Assembly (NCBI GenBank): GCA_017308475.1
Contig: JAFKEU010000013.1
Span: 52,981-116,980, forward strand
Origin: Alphaproteobacteria bacterium
GTDB lineage: Bacteria > Pseudomonadota > Alphaproteobacteria > Micropepsales > Micropepsaceae
DNA length: 64,000 nucleotides
Direction of reading: 5' to 3'
The first letter of the stretch is position 1. Each line of letters opens with the position of its first letter. Below are positions 34,760 through 43,093 of this stretch, piece after piece. The position numbers were made by a program, and so were the translations under genes. Below the pieces are notes generated by a model. That model did not search any database. It was not told the DNA's origin and saw only the letters and a program-made list of their open reading frames with translations.

Positions 34760-35491
34760 CTACCTGTCCTCCGGAGAGACGCTCACATTCAGCGCGGCCC
34801 GCACCTCGCTCGCCGGCAGCGCCTTGCCATAGACCGCTGTGCCGGGGTCGAAGCGCCTGGCCGTGGAAAGATCGCCAACGATCACCGGCTCAAAGCCCGC
34901 GTCGCGAACCATCCGGGCGGCGACAAGCAGCGCGTCCTTGTCGTCGCTTGCGAGTGGAATGCCGATATGCTCGCCCGGACGGTTGGCATTGGGCGCCAGT
35001 TGCGCCGCACCGACTGTGTTAAAGGCGCGCACCAGGCGTGTTCCGGGCAGGTAGATCGGATCCATCACGCCGGTTCCCTTTTCCAGCGCATCCTTCGTCA
35101 TGTCGCCATCGCGACGGACATTGGGATTGCATGTGTCCAGTACGATCTTGCCCTTCAGCTGGCTGGCATAATCGCGCCCAACTTGCGGCAGCGCGCCATA
35201 GGGCACGGTGACGACGACCACCTCACCAAAGGCGGCAGCCTGGGCCGGCGTGCCGACCTGGACGTTGGAACCGATCTGGGCCGCCAATGCCTTGAGCGGC
35301 TCCAGATCGCGCGCCCAGATCATCACTGGATATCCTGAATGTGCCCAGAATGCCGCCAACTGGCTGCCGATGCGACCGGCGCCGATAAATCCGATCCTGG
35401 GCTTGGCGGACTGGGCGTGCGACGCCGGGGACAGCATGCTCGCTGCCAGCATGGCCGATCCCAGGACAAGAAGCCCGCGCCTGATCAGCAT
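34760..35491 (-). CDS. NADPH-dependent F420 reductase-like / NAD(P)-binding oxidoreductase with signal peptide
   Basis: 243-aa Rossmann-fold protein similar to F420H2:NADP oxidoreductases and 6-phosphogluconate-dehydrogenase-like NADP binders: GFIGAGRIGSQLAAFWAHSGYPVMIWARD, EVVVVTVPYGALPQVGRDYASQLKGKIVLDTCNP, and VRAFNTVGAAQLAP. Before it lies a hydrophobic segment with a cleavage-like site (LVLGSAMLAASMLSPASHAQ), which predicts export, unusual for this fold. The ATG at 35491 is chosen because GGAGA lies 7 bases upstream; two earlier Met codons (35497, 35512) are possible. No F420 pathway gene is in view, so the cofactor is uncertain. Confidence 0.78.
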   Translation of the reverse strand: MLIRRGLLVLGSAMLAASMLSPASHAQSAKPRIGFIGAGRIGSQLAAFWAHSGYPVMIWARDLEPLKALAAQIGSNVQVGTPAQAAAFGEVVVVTVPYGALPQVGRDYASQLKGKIVLDTCNPNVRRDGDMTKDALEKGTGVMDPIYLPGTRLVRAFNTVGAAQLAPNANRPGEHIGIPLASDDKDALLVAARMVRDAGFEPVIVGDLSTARRFDPGTAVYGKALPASEVRAALNVSVSPEDR

Positions 35492-35613
35492 CCGCATTCT
35501 CCGTAGCCTCATACTAGCACGGCGGCGCCGACCGGCAACGGGTCCAGCCGTTGCGAAATCCCGCCATCCGCCGCAGTATCAGCGATAGCGGCGGCTATGG
35601 CGCGCTGCAGCAA

Positions 35614-36960
35614 ATGTCGATCCCGCGCATGGCCCACTCTGCTCCTCTGCCGCTTTCGCGTTTGCCGGGCCGCATTGTGCAGGCGCGACCATCCGAATTG
35701 CGCGGCGCCCTGCTGGCCTTTTCCTGCAATTTCATTTTGCTCGCCAGCTATTACATCCTTCGCCCGCTGCGCGACACCATGGCCACGGTATTCGGTGTCG
35801 CGGAATTGCAGAACCTCTTCACCGGGACATTCGTCATCACCCTCATATGCGCGCCCATTTTCGCCTGGTGCGCGGCGAATATCCGGCTGACGCGACTTCT
35901 GCCCGGCGTGTTCTGGTTTCTGCTGTTCGATCTCCTCCTGTTTTATGGGCTTTTCTGGTCCATTCCCGGAAGCCGCTGGGTCGCCGCTGCCTTCTATTGG
36001 TGGTTCAGCGTCGTCAATCTTTTCCTGATTTCAATTTTCTGGACCCTGATGGCCGATACCTTCTCGGCGGACCAGGCCACGCGGCTGTTTGCCTTTATCG
36101 CGGCTGGCGGCAGTGTGGGTGCCATCTTCGGCCCGATCATCACGACTGCATTCGTCAGGACAATCGGCATCACCGGATTGCTGCTTGCGGCATGCCTCGG
36201 ATTTCTGGCCGTTATCCTGCTGGTACACCTGCTGATGCGCGAGAAGATGCATCTCCAACAGGCGGGGACGGGCGCCCAGAGCACGACCCTGGATCACAGT
36301 CTGCCCGGAAATCCCCTGCGCGGTTTCACGCTGCTGTTCCAGTCGCGCTATCTGCTGGGTCAGGCGACCTTCTTTTTGCTCATGACGTGGGTCGCAACTT
36401 TGCTTTATTTCCTGCAGGCCGATTTCGTGGCTCGTACTTATTCCGCGGTGGAAAGTCGCGCCATCGCCTTCGCGGACGTCGACCTGTTCGTGAATATCTG
36501 TTCCGCCCTTATCCTGATCCTGGGCCAAGGCTGGGTGCTTCGGCGTCTCGGCGTGACCTTCGGCCTTGCGCTCAGTCCCCTGCTGATGGCCGGCGCATTC
36601 CTGGCGCTGGCGCTGGCACCGACCTTCATTGTGATCCAGTCGGCCCGGGCGCTGCAACGCATCTCGCAATATGCCATTGCCCGCCCCAGCCGCGAGGTGC
36701 TGTTCACCGTGGTCGATCAGCAGAGCCGCTACAAGGCCAAGAATGTCATCGACACGTCGGTGTACCGTTTTGGCGATCTGACCGCGGCCTGGCTCCAGGC
36801 AGGCCTGCGCGCGGCGGGGTTCGGCCTGCTCGCCGTCGCCACATTTGGCATCATGGTCGCGGCGGCGTGGGGCGTTGTGGCGGTAGCGATCGGGCGGCGT
36901 TACCAAAAGCTGGCCGGCCAGGAACAGGGTGTTGTTTTGGAAAGACCGGTGGAGGCCTGA
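35614..36960 (+). CDS. Tlc/Npt-like nucleotide or MFS-type transporter, copy 1
   Basis: Integral membrane protein of about 448 aa with 11-12 predicted helices, similar to the ATP/ADP translocase (Tlc, PF03219-like) and related MFS proteins. Diagnostic stretches: YYILRPLRDTMATVFGVAELQNLFTGTF, LISIFWTLMADTFSADQATRLFAFIAAGGSVGA and ARPSREVLFTVVDQQSRYKAKNVIDTSVYRFGD. The best-known relatives import host ATP in intracellular bacteria; free-living bacteria carry related proteins of unknown substrate. Start uncertain: ATG at 35614 or 35629, neither with a clear ribosome-binding site. Next to a paralogue 18 bp downstream. Confidence 0.8.
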   Translation: MSIPRMAHSAPLPLSRLPGRIVQARPSELRGALLAFSCNFILLASYYILRPLRDTMATVFGVAELQNLFTGTFVITLICAPIFAWCAANIRLTRLLPGVFWFLLFDLLLFYGLFWSIPGSRWVAAAFYWWFSVVNLFLISIFWTLMADTFSADQATRLFAFIAAGGSVGAIFGPIITTAFVRTIGITGLLLAACLGFLAVILLVHLLMREKMHLQQAGTGAQSTTLDHSLPGNPLRGFTLLFQSRYLLGQATFFLLMTWVATLLYFLQADFVARTYSAVESRAIAFADVDLFVNICSALILILGQGWVLRRLGVTFGLALSPLLMAGAFLALALAPTFIVIQSARALQRISQYAIARPSREVLFTVVDQQSRYKAKNVIDTSVYRFGDLTAAWLQAGLRAAGFGLLAVATFGIMVAAAWGVVAVAIGRRYQKLAGQEQGVVLERPVEA

Positions 36961-36978
36961 AGGGCAGGGGGAGGCGAC

Positions 36979-38283
36979 ATGGCCGACACGACCGATGGCA
37001 TTCTTGCGCGCATGCTGGGCAAGGTCGCCGACATCGAACCCCGCGAGGTCGGCATCGTTCTGACCGCCTTCGCCTATTTTTTCTTCCTGATGGTCAGCTA
37101 TTTCATCCTGCGACCTCTGCGCGACACAATGGGTACGGTCTATGGCGTCGCCCATCTCCAGGAGCTCTTTACCGGAACGTTCCTTCTAAGCCTGGTTGCG
37201 GCATCGGTGTTTGCGGGCCTGGCCTCCCGCTTCCGGCTGTCGGCTTTCCTGCCATGGATATATGGCTTTATCGCCATCACCATGCTGGCCTTCTTCGTTC
37301 TGTTCGAGCGGGCCCAGAACGACCGCTGGGTGGCGGCGGCATTCTACATCTGGCTCAGTACCTTCAATCTGCTCACCATCTCCGTGTTCTGGAGTCTGCT
37401 GGCGGACATCTTCTCCAGTCCCCAGGCCAAGCGGCTGTTTGGTTTCATCGCGGCGGGCGGAACGGTCGGCACCATCGCGGCGCCGGCTTTCATCAGCCTG
37501 TTCGTCACCTTGACCGGCACCAACGTCCTGCTGCTGATTTCGGCTGCCGGCTTCACCATCACCGCCTTCCTGGTGCGCCTGCTGGAGGCGCAAAAAAGCC
37601 GCTTCGCCGCCACCGATGCCACCGCCCAGCAAACCACCCTGCAAAGGCGGCTTGGCGGCAGCCCCTTCGATGGATTCACCCTGCTGCTGCGTTCGCCTTA
37701 TCTTGCCATGATAGCCTTGTTCCTGCTGTTGATGACCTGGGTCTCGACCGTGATCTATTTCCAGCTCGGCGACCTGATCAGCCACGAATTTGCCAGCCGC
37801 GCCGACCGCACCCGGGCCTATGCCACCATCGACCTGGCGACCAATTCCGCCGCCGTGCTGATCCAGTTGTTCGGAACGGGACGGTTCATTCGGCGCTTCG
37901 GCGTCACCGCCGGCCTTCTGGCCAACCCCGTCATCATGCTGTTGGCCTTCCTGGCGGTGGCCTTCTCGCCTGTGCTGCTTGTGCTGGGCAGTGTGCAGGT
38001 GCTGCGGCGGGTATCGGAATATGCCGTGGCCAAGCCCAGCCGCGACATGCTCTTCACGGTGGTGGACCAGCAGGCCAAGTACAAGGCGAAGAACGTGATC
38101 GATACGGTCGTCTACCGCTTTGGCGACCTTTCCTCGGCATGGCTCAGCGCCGCGATACTGCCCTTCGGCGTCGCGGGACTGGCAATATTCGGCGCGGCGA
38201 TTGCGCTTGTCTGGTTTCCCATCGCCGTCCTGCTGGGCCGGCGCTTTGAACGTGCCCGGGACGCTATTGCTCGCGCGCAATAA
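36979..38283 (+). CDS. Tlc/Npt-like nucleotide or MFS-type transporter, copy 2
   Basis: 434-aa paralogue of the preceding protein, same helix pattern and the same signature blocks: YFILRPLRDTMGTVYGVAHLQELFTGTF, ISVFWSLLADIFSSPQAKRLFGFIAAGGTVG and AKPSRDMLFTVVDQQAKYKAKNVIDTVVYRFGD. The ATG is preceded by AGGGGGAGG. The two genes are in tandem, 18 bp apart, in the same frame sense, and clearly arose by duplication, but are now quite divergent between the blocks. They might act as a heterodimer or on different substrates. Substrate not deducible. Confidence 0.8.
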   Translation: MADTTDGILARMLGKVADIEPREVGIVLTAFAYFFFLMVSYFILRPLRDTMGTVYGVAHLQELFTGTFLLSLVAASVFAGLASRFRLSAFLPWIYGFIAITMLAFFVLFERAQNDRWVAAAFYIWLSTFNLLTISVFWSLLADIFSSPQAKRLFGFIAAGGTVGTIAAPAFISLFVTLTGTNVLLLISAAGFTITAFLVRLLEAQKSRFAATDATAQQTTLQRRLGGSPFDGFTLLLRSPYLAMIALFLLLMTWVSTVIYFQLGDLISHEFASRADRTRAYATIDLATNSAAVLIQLFGTGRFIRRFGVTAGLLANPVIMLLAFLAVAFSPVLLVLGSVQVLRRVSEYAVAKPSRDMLFTVVDQQAKYKAKNVIDTVVYRFGDLSSAWLSAAILPFGVAGLAIFGAAIALVWFPIAVLLGRRFERARDAIARAQ

Positions 38284-38414
38284 GGTGTCGCGTCCCGCAA
38301 GCGCGTATGCCCAGGTTGGCCTTTCAGGCCCTGCCGGGCCGTGCTTTTGACTGGCCGGATCGCGCTGGCCGCGCAATAATCGCGGCCGGCTGTGCCGGTC
38401 ACAAGGGGCGGGGA

Positions 38415-40847
38415 ATGATCTGGAATTACCTTACCACGGCCTTGCGCAATCTTGCGCGACACAAGCTCTACAGCTTCATCAACGTCGCCGGACTGGCGGT
38501 GGGGCTGGCCTGCGCCACCTTCATCATCATGTTCCTGCGGGACGAACTGTCCTACGACGCCTGGGTGCCGGGTACCGAGAATGTCTATCGCGTCGAATCC
38601 ACTTTCTTCATGCCGGGCCGCGACCCGGATTTCTTCCCGGTCCCGCCCTTTCCGGTCGTGCCAACCATGCAGGCCGAGATCCCGGATGTGGTCGATCACA
38701 CCCACCTCATTCCCAGCAACTTCACTGCCCAGATCGGCAGCCGCCAGTTTTCCGTCACCGTCCACATGGTCGATCCCAACTTCTTCCAGATGATCAAGCT
38801 GCCGCTGGTGGAGGGAAACCCCGCACTGGTGCTGAAACAGCCGGAATCGATCGTCCTGACACAGGCGACGGCCAGGAAGTTCTTCGGCACGTCTGATCCG
38901 GTGGGCAAAACCGTGAACCTGGACGGCAAGCACAACCTGACCGTTACCGGCGTGCTGCGGGACCTGCCGCACAACACTTTCCTCAACATCGACATGATCG
39001 CGCCCAACACGTCAAAGGCGGACCGCGTGGCGATTTCCGCGCGCGACCAGTGGTTGAACATCCAGGGCGACGGCTATGTCAAGCTGGCGCCGGGCGCCGA
39101 TCCCGCCGCAGTGCTGGCAAAGACGATCCCCATGCTGGACCGGCACATCGACGCCAAGAAGATGCTCAACACCGATGTCGCCGGGCATGACATGCTGCAC
39201 CTGCATCTGATCCCGTTCCGCGGCGTCCACCTGTCGCCCTTTGGCGAGACGAAGCTGGGCCGCTGGACCACCATCTATGGCTTTGCCGCCGTGGCGCTGC
39301 TGATAGTGCTGATCGCCTGCATCAACTACATGAACCTGGCTACCGCGCGCGCCATGACCCGTGCGCGGGAAGTCTCGCTGCGCAAGGTGCTGGGTGCCAG
39401 GCGCTCGCAGCTCATCGTCCAGTTCATGGGTGAATCGGTGATGATGGCGCTGATCGCCTTGGTCTTTGCGCTGATCCTGGTCCAGCTTCTGACCCCGGCC
39501 TTCGATACCCTGCTGGCCCGGCCCATCGCCTATCATATTGTGGGCGACTGGCCGCTGACCCTGGCGATCCTGGGCACCGCCATCCTGGCCGGCGTGCTGG
39601 GCGGCATCTATCCAGCCTTTCTTCTCTCCGGCTACCGCCCCGCCGCCCGGCTGGGCACTGGCGCGTCCGGCGGCTCGGGTCTGCTGCGCACCGCCCTGGT
39701 GGTGCTGCAATTCGCCATTTCCATCGGCCTTGGCATCGCGGTGATCGTGATCTTCGCCCAGATCAGCTTTTCGCGGCAAATGAACATCGGCTTCGACCGC
39801 CACAACCTTCTGGTCATCAACGGCGCGGGCCGCCTGACGCCCACCGCGCGCGACAGCCTGGCCCATGCCATCGCCGCCGACCCCGCCGTCGCCGGCGTCG
39901 CGCAGTCCGCCATGACGCCTTTCGACGGCGGCATCCTGGTATCGAACATCACCGTGCCGGAGGAGGGGAAGAAATTCACAGTACGCAATCTCGACATCGA
40001 TCCGGACTTCCTGCGCGTCTACGGCATGCGGCTGCTGGCCGGCCGCAACCTGTCGCGCGACCGTGGCACCGACCTCTACGATCCGCCGGAGGACAAGCCA
40101 GGGGTGGACCGGCCCTCCGTGGCCATGAACATCCTGATCGACGCCGCCGCCGCCCGCCAGTTCGGCTTCACCAACCAGGGCGCGCTGGGACACACGCTGA
40201 TCCTGGACGGAAAGGACCGGATGACGGTGGTGGGTGTCGTGGATGACATCAATTTCGACGGCCTGCAGGATCCCATGCAGCCGGTCTTCTATTTCTATGG
40301 TCCGAAATTCCTTGGACCACTGTCGGTCAAGATAAAGCCCGGCCAGACCCAGGCCGCGCTGTCGGCGGTCGACCACGCCTGGCACCGCTTCGTCCCCGAC
40401 ACCGCCATCCGCCGGCGCTTCCAGGATGAAAGCTTCGACAAATTCTTTGCCGCCGACGAGCGGGAAGGGCGCATCTTCGGCATCTTTGTCGGCATCGCCA
40501 TCTTCATCGCATGTCTCGGTCTGTTCGGTCTGGCCAGCTTCACCGCCGAACGGCGGACCAAGGAGATCGGCCTGCGCAAGGTGCACGGCGCGCGCACGCG
40601 CGACATCGTGCGGCTGCTGCTCTGGCAGTTTTCCAAGCCGGTGCTGCTCGCCAATCTGATCGCCTGGCCCGTTGCCTGGTACTATCTGACGGACTGGCTC
40701 ACAGGATATGCCTACCGGATCGCGCTCAATCCGCTCTATTTCCTGGCGGCGGGCCTCATCGCCCTGATGATCGCCTGGGCCACGGTCATTTTCCACACCG
40801 TCTTCATCGCCCGCGCCAATCCCATTCGCGCCCTGCGGTACGAATAG
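38415..40847 (+). CDS. ABC transporter permease, MacB/FtsX type
   Basis: 810-aa membrane protein with the architecture of large MacB-like permeases: N-terminal helix (about 17-40, SFINVAGLAVGLACATFIIMF), first periplasmic core domain, FtsX block with three helices (about 290-430, including ATARAMTRAREVSLRKVLGARRSQLI), a fourth helix around 440-465, then a second core domain and a second FtsX block (about 670-800) with the family's TKEIGLRKVHGART motif. The ATG at 38415 follows GGGGCGGGGA. No ATP-binding subunit is adjacent, so the partner ATPase must be elsewhere. Substrate unknown; relatives export peptides, lipids or macrolides. Confidence 0.85.
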   Translation: MIWNYLTTALRNLARHKLYSFINVAGLAVGLACATFIIMFLRDELSYDAWVPGTENVYRVESTFFMPGRDPDFFPVPPFPVVPTMQAEIPDVVDHTHLIPSNFTAQIGSRQFSVTVHMVDPNFFQMIKLPLVEGNPALVLKQPESIVLTQATARKFFGTSDPVGKTVNLDGKHNLTVTGVLRDLPHNTFLNIDMIAPNTSKADRVAISARDQWLNIQGDGYVKLAPGADPAAVLAKTIPMLDRHIDAKKMLNTDVAGHDMLHLHLIPFRGVHLSPFGETKLGRWTTIYGFAAVALLIVLIACINYMNLATARAMTRAREVSLRKVLGARRSQLIVQFMGESVMMALIALVFALILVQLLTPAFDTLLARPIAYHIVGDWPLTLAILGTAILAGVLGGIYPAFLLSGYRPAARLGTGASGGSGLLRTALVVLQFAISIGLGIAVIVIFAQISFSRQMNIGFDRHNLLVINGAGRLTPTARDSLAHAIAADPAVAGVAQSAMTPFDGGILVSNITVPEEGKKFTVRNLDIDPDFLRVYGMRLLAGRNLSRDRGTDLYDPPEDKPGVDRPSVAMNILIDAAAARQFGFTNQGALGHTLILDGKDRMTVVGVVDDINFDGLQDPMQPVFYFYGPKFLGPLSVKIKPGQTQAALSAVDHAWHRFVPDTAIRRRFQDESFDKFFAADEREGRIFGIFVGIAIFIACLGLFGLASFTAERRTKEIGLRKVHGARTRDIVRLLLWQFSKPVLLANLIAWPVAWYYLTDWLTGYAYRIALNPLYFLAAGLIALMIAWATVIFHTVFIARANPIRALRYE

Positions 40848-41416
40848 GCGCGGTCGGGGCGTGGAAAGCCTGGGGAATGGCAGTACGTCCCGCGCGGTTT
40901 TCCGCGCCGCCCGCGTGGACAGCCGCTGGAAATCTCTATCCACACTGGCGCGCTGAGATCTTCGGCCTACATTGATCTCCGCTTGCTCTTGTGCGGGGAC
41001 GTTCCGGACGTCTGAAACGGAAGGGCAGGTGGGCGTCGCGGGACGGCCGGGGAAGACGAACCGGCAGGCCCCGCGAGGTCGCGAAAGGGCAAACCACCCT
41101 GGCTCGTGCGGCGGCGGCCGCTCCGGGAGTCCCAGGGGGGAGAGACGCAGCTGGACAGCCTGTCATCCTGCGGGACCAGGTCCTCCATGCGCCCCGGTAG
41201 CGGCCCAAAATCGCCCGGCGTGGCAAGGCCGGAAGGCTCAAGCTGGCCGCCGAAAGGCGGTCGCTGCCCTTGAAAAGAGGGCGGCAGAAACAATTGGCCG
41301 CCTGACCCGGCGGCGCCACGCCTCCCCGCATCTTGCGTGAGGACGCATCCGCGCGCCCTTAAACCATCGGCCCCCCTCGCGCGTTACCGGACAGGGGCAA
41401 AGCAACGGAGGCGCCC
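40848..41416. other. 569-bp gap without recognised gene
   Basis: No ORF looks like protein: the several open frames are Arg/Pro/Ala-rich artefacts of high GC. A perfect 6-bp hairpin with a TTTT loop (40892-40907) may belong to the end of the permease transcript. Sequence was checked by eye for SRP RNA, RNase P RNA and tmRNA cores, none of which fits. The AGGAGGCG-like ribosome-binding site of the next gene is at its right end. It could hide an unrecognised small RNA. Confidence 0.4.
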
Positions 41417-41806
41417 ATGTTCACGATTCTCGACGATTTTCCCGACGAGGTGCTGGCCATATCGGCCACCGGCAAGATCGAGGCCAGGGATTACGACAAG
41501 GTGCTGGTTCCGGCGCTGGATGACAGGCTAAAGCGCCACCGGCCGGTGAAGGTGTTTATCCACCTTGGACCGGCCTATGAGGGCATCAAGCCCAGCGCCA
41601 TGGTCGAGGACGCTCGCGTGGGCTTGCAGCACCTGAAGGACTGGGGCCGCATCGCCGTGGTCACCGACGCCGCCGGCATGCGCGACATGGTCAACCTGAC
41701 GCGCATGTTCCTGAAGCGGCCGCTGAAGCTGTTCTTCAACGCCGATTATGACAAGGCGAAGGCCTGGATCAGCACGGACGAAAGCAGCGCGGCGGCGGCC
41801 GAATAG
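41417..41806 (+). CDS. SpoIIAA-like / STAS-type domain protein
   Basis: 129-aa cytoplasmic protein of the SpoIIAA-like group (PF11964 type): MFTILDDFPDEVLAISATGKIEARDYDKVLVPALDDRLKRHRPVKVFIHLG, then WGRIAVVTDAAGMRDMVNLTRMF and KLFFNADYDKAKAWI. The fold is that of STAS anti-sigma antagonists, but the phospho-acceptor Ser of SpoIIAA is not apparent. Members are widespread and of unknown function. ACGGAGG precedes the ATG. Convergent with the ATP synthase operon, 9 bp apart. Confidence 0.8.
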   Translation: MFTILDDFPDEVLAISATGKIEARDYDKVLVPALDDRLKRHRPVKVFIHLGPAYEGIKPSAMVEDARVGLQHLKDWGRIAVVTDAAGMRDMVNLTRMFLKRPLKLFFNADYDKAKAWISTDESSAAAAE

Positions 41807-41815
41807 TGCTGGGGA

Positions 41816-42307
41816 TCAGTTGAGCTTGTCGCCCAAATCCTTGATCGCGCCTTCAACCAGCTTGCTCGCGCGCGCCTCGTCCAGGCGGGCCACGATCAGC
41901 TTCTGGGCGGCGGCGGCGGCCGCATCGGCGGCCAGGACGCGGATTTCCTGCAGCGCGGCGGCTTCGGCCTGGGCGATCTTGTCCTGCGCGGCGGCGGCGC
42001 GGCGGCCGATCTGCGCGGCGAGGGCGCTGCGGGCATCCTCGGCGAAGCGGGCCGCTTCGGCTCGGGCGTCGGCCAGGATGGATTGGGCTTCCGCCTCGGC
42101 GCCGGCCGCGCGCTTCTGGTAATCGGCCAGCAGGGCGGCCGCTTCGGCGTTCAGGCGCTTGGCCTCTTCCAGTTCGGCGGCGATGGCGGCGGCACGCGCG
42201 TCCAGCATTCTGGCGACAATGTCGGGCGCGCCTTTCCACACCAGCAGGGCAATGACCAGGACGAACCCGACCGCGACCCAGAATTCCGCTTCGTGCAGCA
42301 GTTCCAT
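41816..42307 (-). CDS. atpF: ATP synthase F0 subunit b
   Basis: Peripheral stalk subunit. 163 aa: N-terminal membrane helix (about 7-27, AEFWVAVGFVLVIALLVWKG) and a long Ala/Glu/Lys-rich coiled coil to the C-terminus. Last gene of the F0 operon; it begins 3 bp after the b' gene. b and b' form the heterodimeric stalk typical of alphaproteobacteria and photosynthetic bacteria. The F1 genes (delta-alpha-gamma-beta-epsilon) are not in the window, as is normal for this group. Confidence 0.93.
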   Translation of the reverse strand: MELLHEAEFWVAVGFVLVIALLVWKGAPDIVARMLDARAAAIAAELEEAKRLNAEAAALLADYQKRAAGAEAEAQSILADARAEAARFAEDARSALAAQIGRRAAAAQDKIAQAEAAALQEIRVLAADAAAAAAQKLIVARLDEARASKLVEGAIKDLGDKLN

Positions 42308-42310
42308 GCT

Positions 42311-42838
42311 TCAGCTCTTCACCGCGTCAGCGGCGTCCTCCGGGCTCACCTGATCGCCTGTCAGGTGGGCAACGATGGCGATGGCGGTATCGCGGGCGGC
42401 AACCGAGACCTGGGCTTTGGCCGCCTCGCGCGTGGCCGCGATGTCCGCATCGGCCTTGGCCATGGCGGCGGCGGCCTTTTCGTCAGCCTCCGCCTTGGCC
42501 CGGGCGACTTCGGCATTCAGCGCCTGGCGGTTTTCTTCCGCCAGCGCCGATGCGCGGGCGCGCGCCCCGGCCAAAGCGGTGCGATAGGCAGCTTCCGCCG
42601 CTTCCGCCTCGCCGCGGGCCGCGTTCGCCCCGGCTATGGCGCCGTTTATCGCCCGCCGCCGCTGGGTGATCGCGCCGTTGATGCGCGGCCCCGCCACCTT
42701 CCACAGCACCGTGAACAGGAAGGCGAACGTAACCACCAGCCAGAAAATCTGGCTGGGGAAGGTCGTCGTATCGAACGGCGGAAAGCCTCCCTCATGGGGC
42801 GCTTCCGTGGTCGCGGTGTGGGGCGCTTCGTCGGCCAT
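42311..42838 (-). CDS. atpF2: ATP synthase F0 subunit b'
   Basis: Second stalk subunit, 175 aa. The b' type is recognised by the N-terminal GGFPPFDTTTFPSQIFWLVVTFAFLFTVLWKVAGPRI, in which the FPSQIFWL core is characteristic, followed by an Ala-rich coiled coil (about 60-165). It lies 9 bp after atpE and 3 bp before atpF. Operon order I-a-c-b'-b is conserved across alphaproteobacteria. Confidence 0.93.
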   Translation of the reverse strand: MADEAPHTATTEAPHEGGFPPFDTTTFPSQIFWLVVTFAFLFTVLWKVAGPRINGAITQRRRAINGAIAGANAARGEAEAAEAAYRTALAGARARASALAEENRQALNAEVARAKAEADEKAAAAMAKADADIAATREAAKAQVSVAARDTAIAIVAHLTGDQVSPEDAADAVKS

Positions 42839-42847
42839 CAGCGTCTG

Positions 42848-43072
42848 TTATGTGAACAGGATGATCAGGGCGATGACCAGGCCGAACAGGCCGGTCGCTT
42901 CGCACAGCGCAAAGCCCAGCAGCAGGTTGGTGGTTTGGGTGGCGGCGGCGCCCGGGTTGCGCAGGGCGCCCGACAGGTAGCTGCCGAACACGTTGCCGAT
43001 GCCGATGCCGGCGCCGACCAGCGCGATACAGGCGATGCCCGCGCCGATCATCTTTGCAGCTGCAAGTTCCAT
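42848..43072 (-). CDS. atpE: ATP synthase F0 subunit c
   Basis: Proton-carrying rotor subunit. 74 aa, two membrane helices (about 8-33 and 48-73) joined by the polar loop RNPGAA. The ion-binding carboxylate is Glu58 (LLGFALCEATGLFGLVIAL). The N-terminal helix has the Gly-rich GAGIGIGNVFGSYLSGALRNP stretch. No Na+ signature is evident around Glu58, so proton coupling is likely. It lies 21 bp after atpB. Confidence 0.96.
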   Translation of the reverse strand: MELAAAKMIGAGIACIALVGAGIGIGNVFGSYLSGALRNPGAAATQTTNLLLGFALCEATGLFGLVIALIILFT

Positions 43073-43093
43073 TTTCTAAGTCCCTTCGTTGGT

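Noticed and set aside
35847..38249. 800-codon open frame spanning both Tlc-like genes in another frame
   Set aside because: Arg/Gly/Pro/Ala-rich shadow typical of high-GC DNA; it crosses two real genes with clear motifs and has no start signal or domain.
41200..41290. Possible SRP RNA core around GGCCGGAAGGC
   Set aside because: Only the GGAAGG part fits; the conserved asymmetric loop (GAAGCAGCC side) is missing and no enclosing stem was found.
40967..41340. Overlapping ORFs on both strands in the gap after the permease
   Set aside because: Low-complexity Arg/Pro/Ala/Gly translations, no start signal and no family resemblance.
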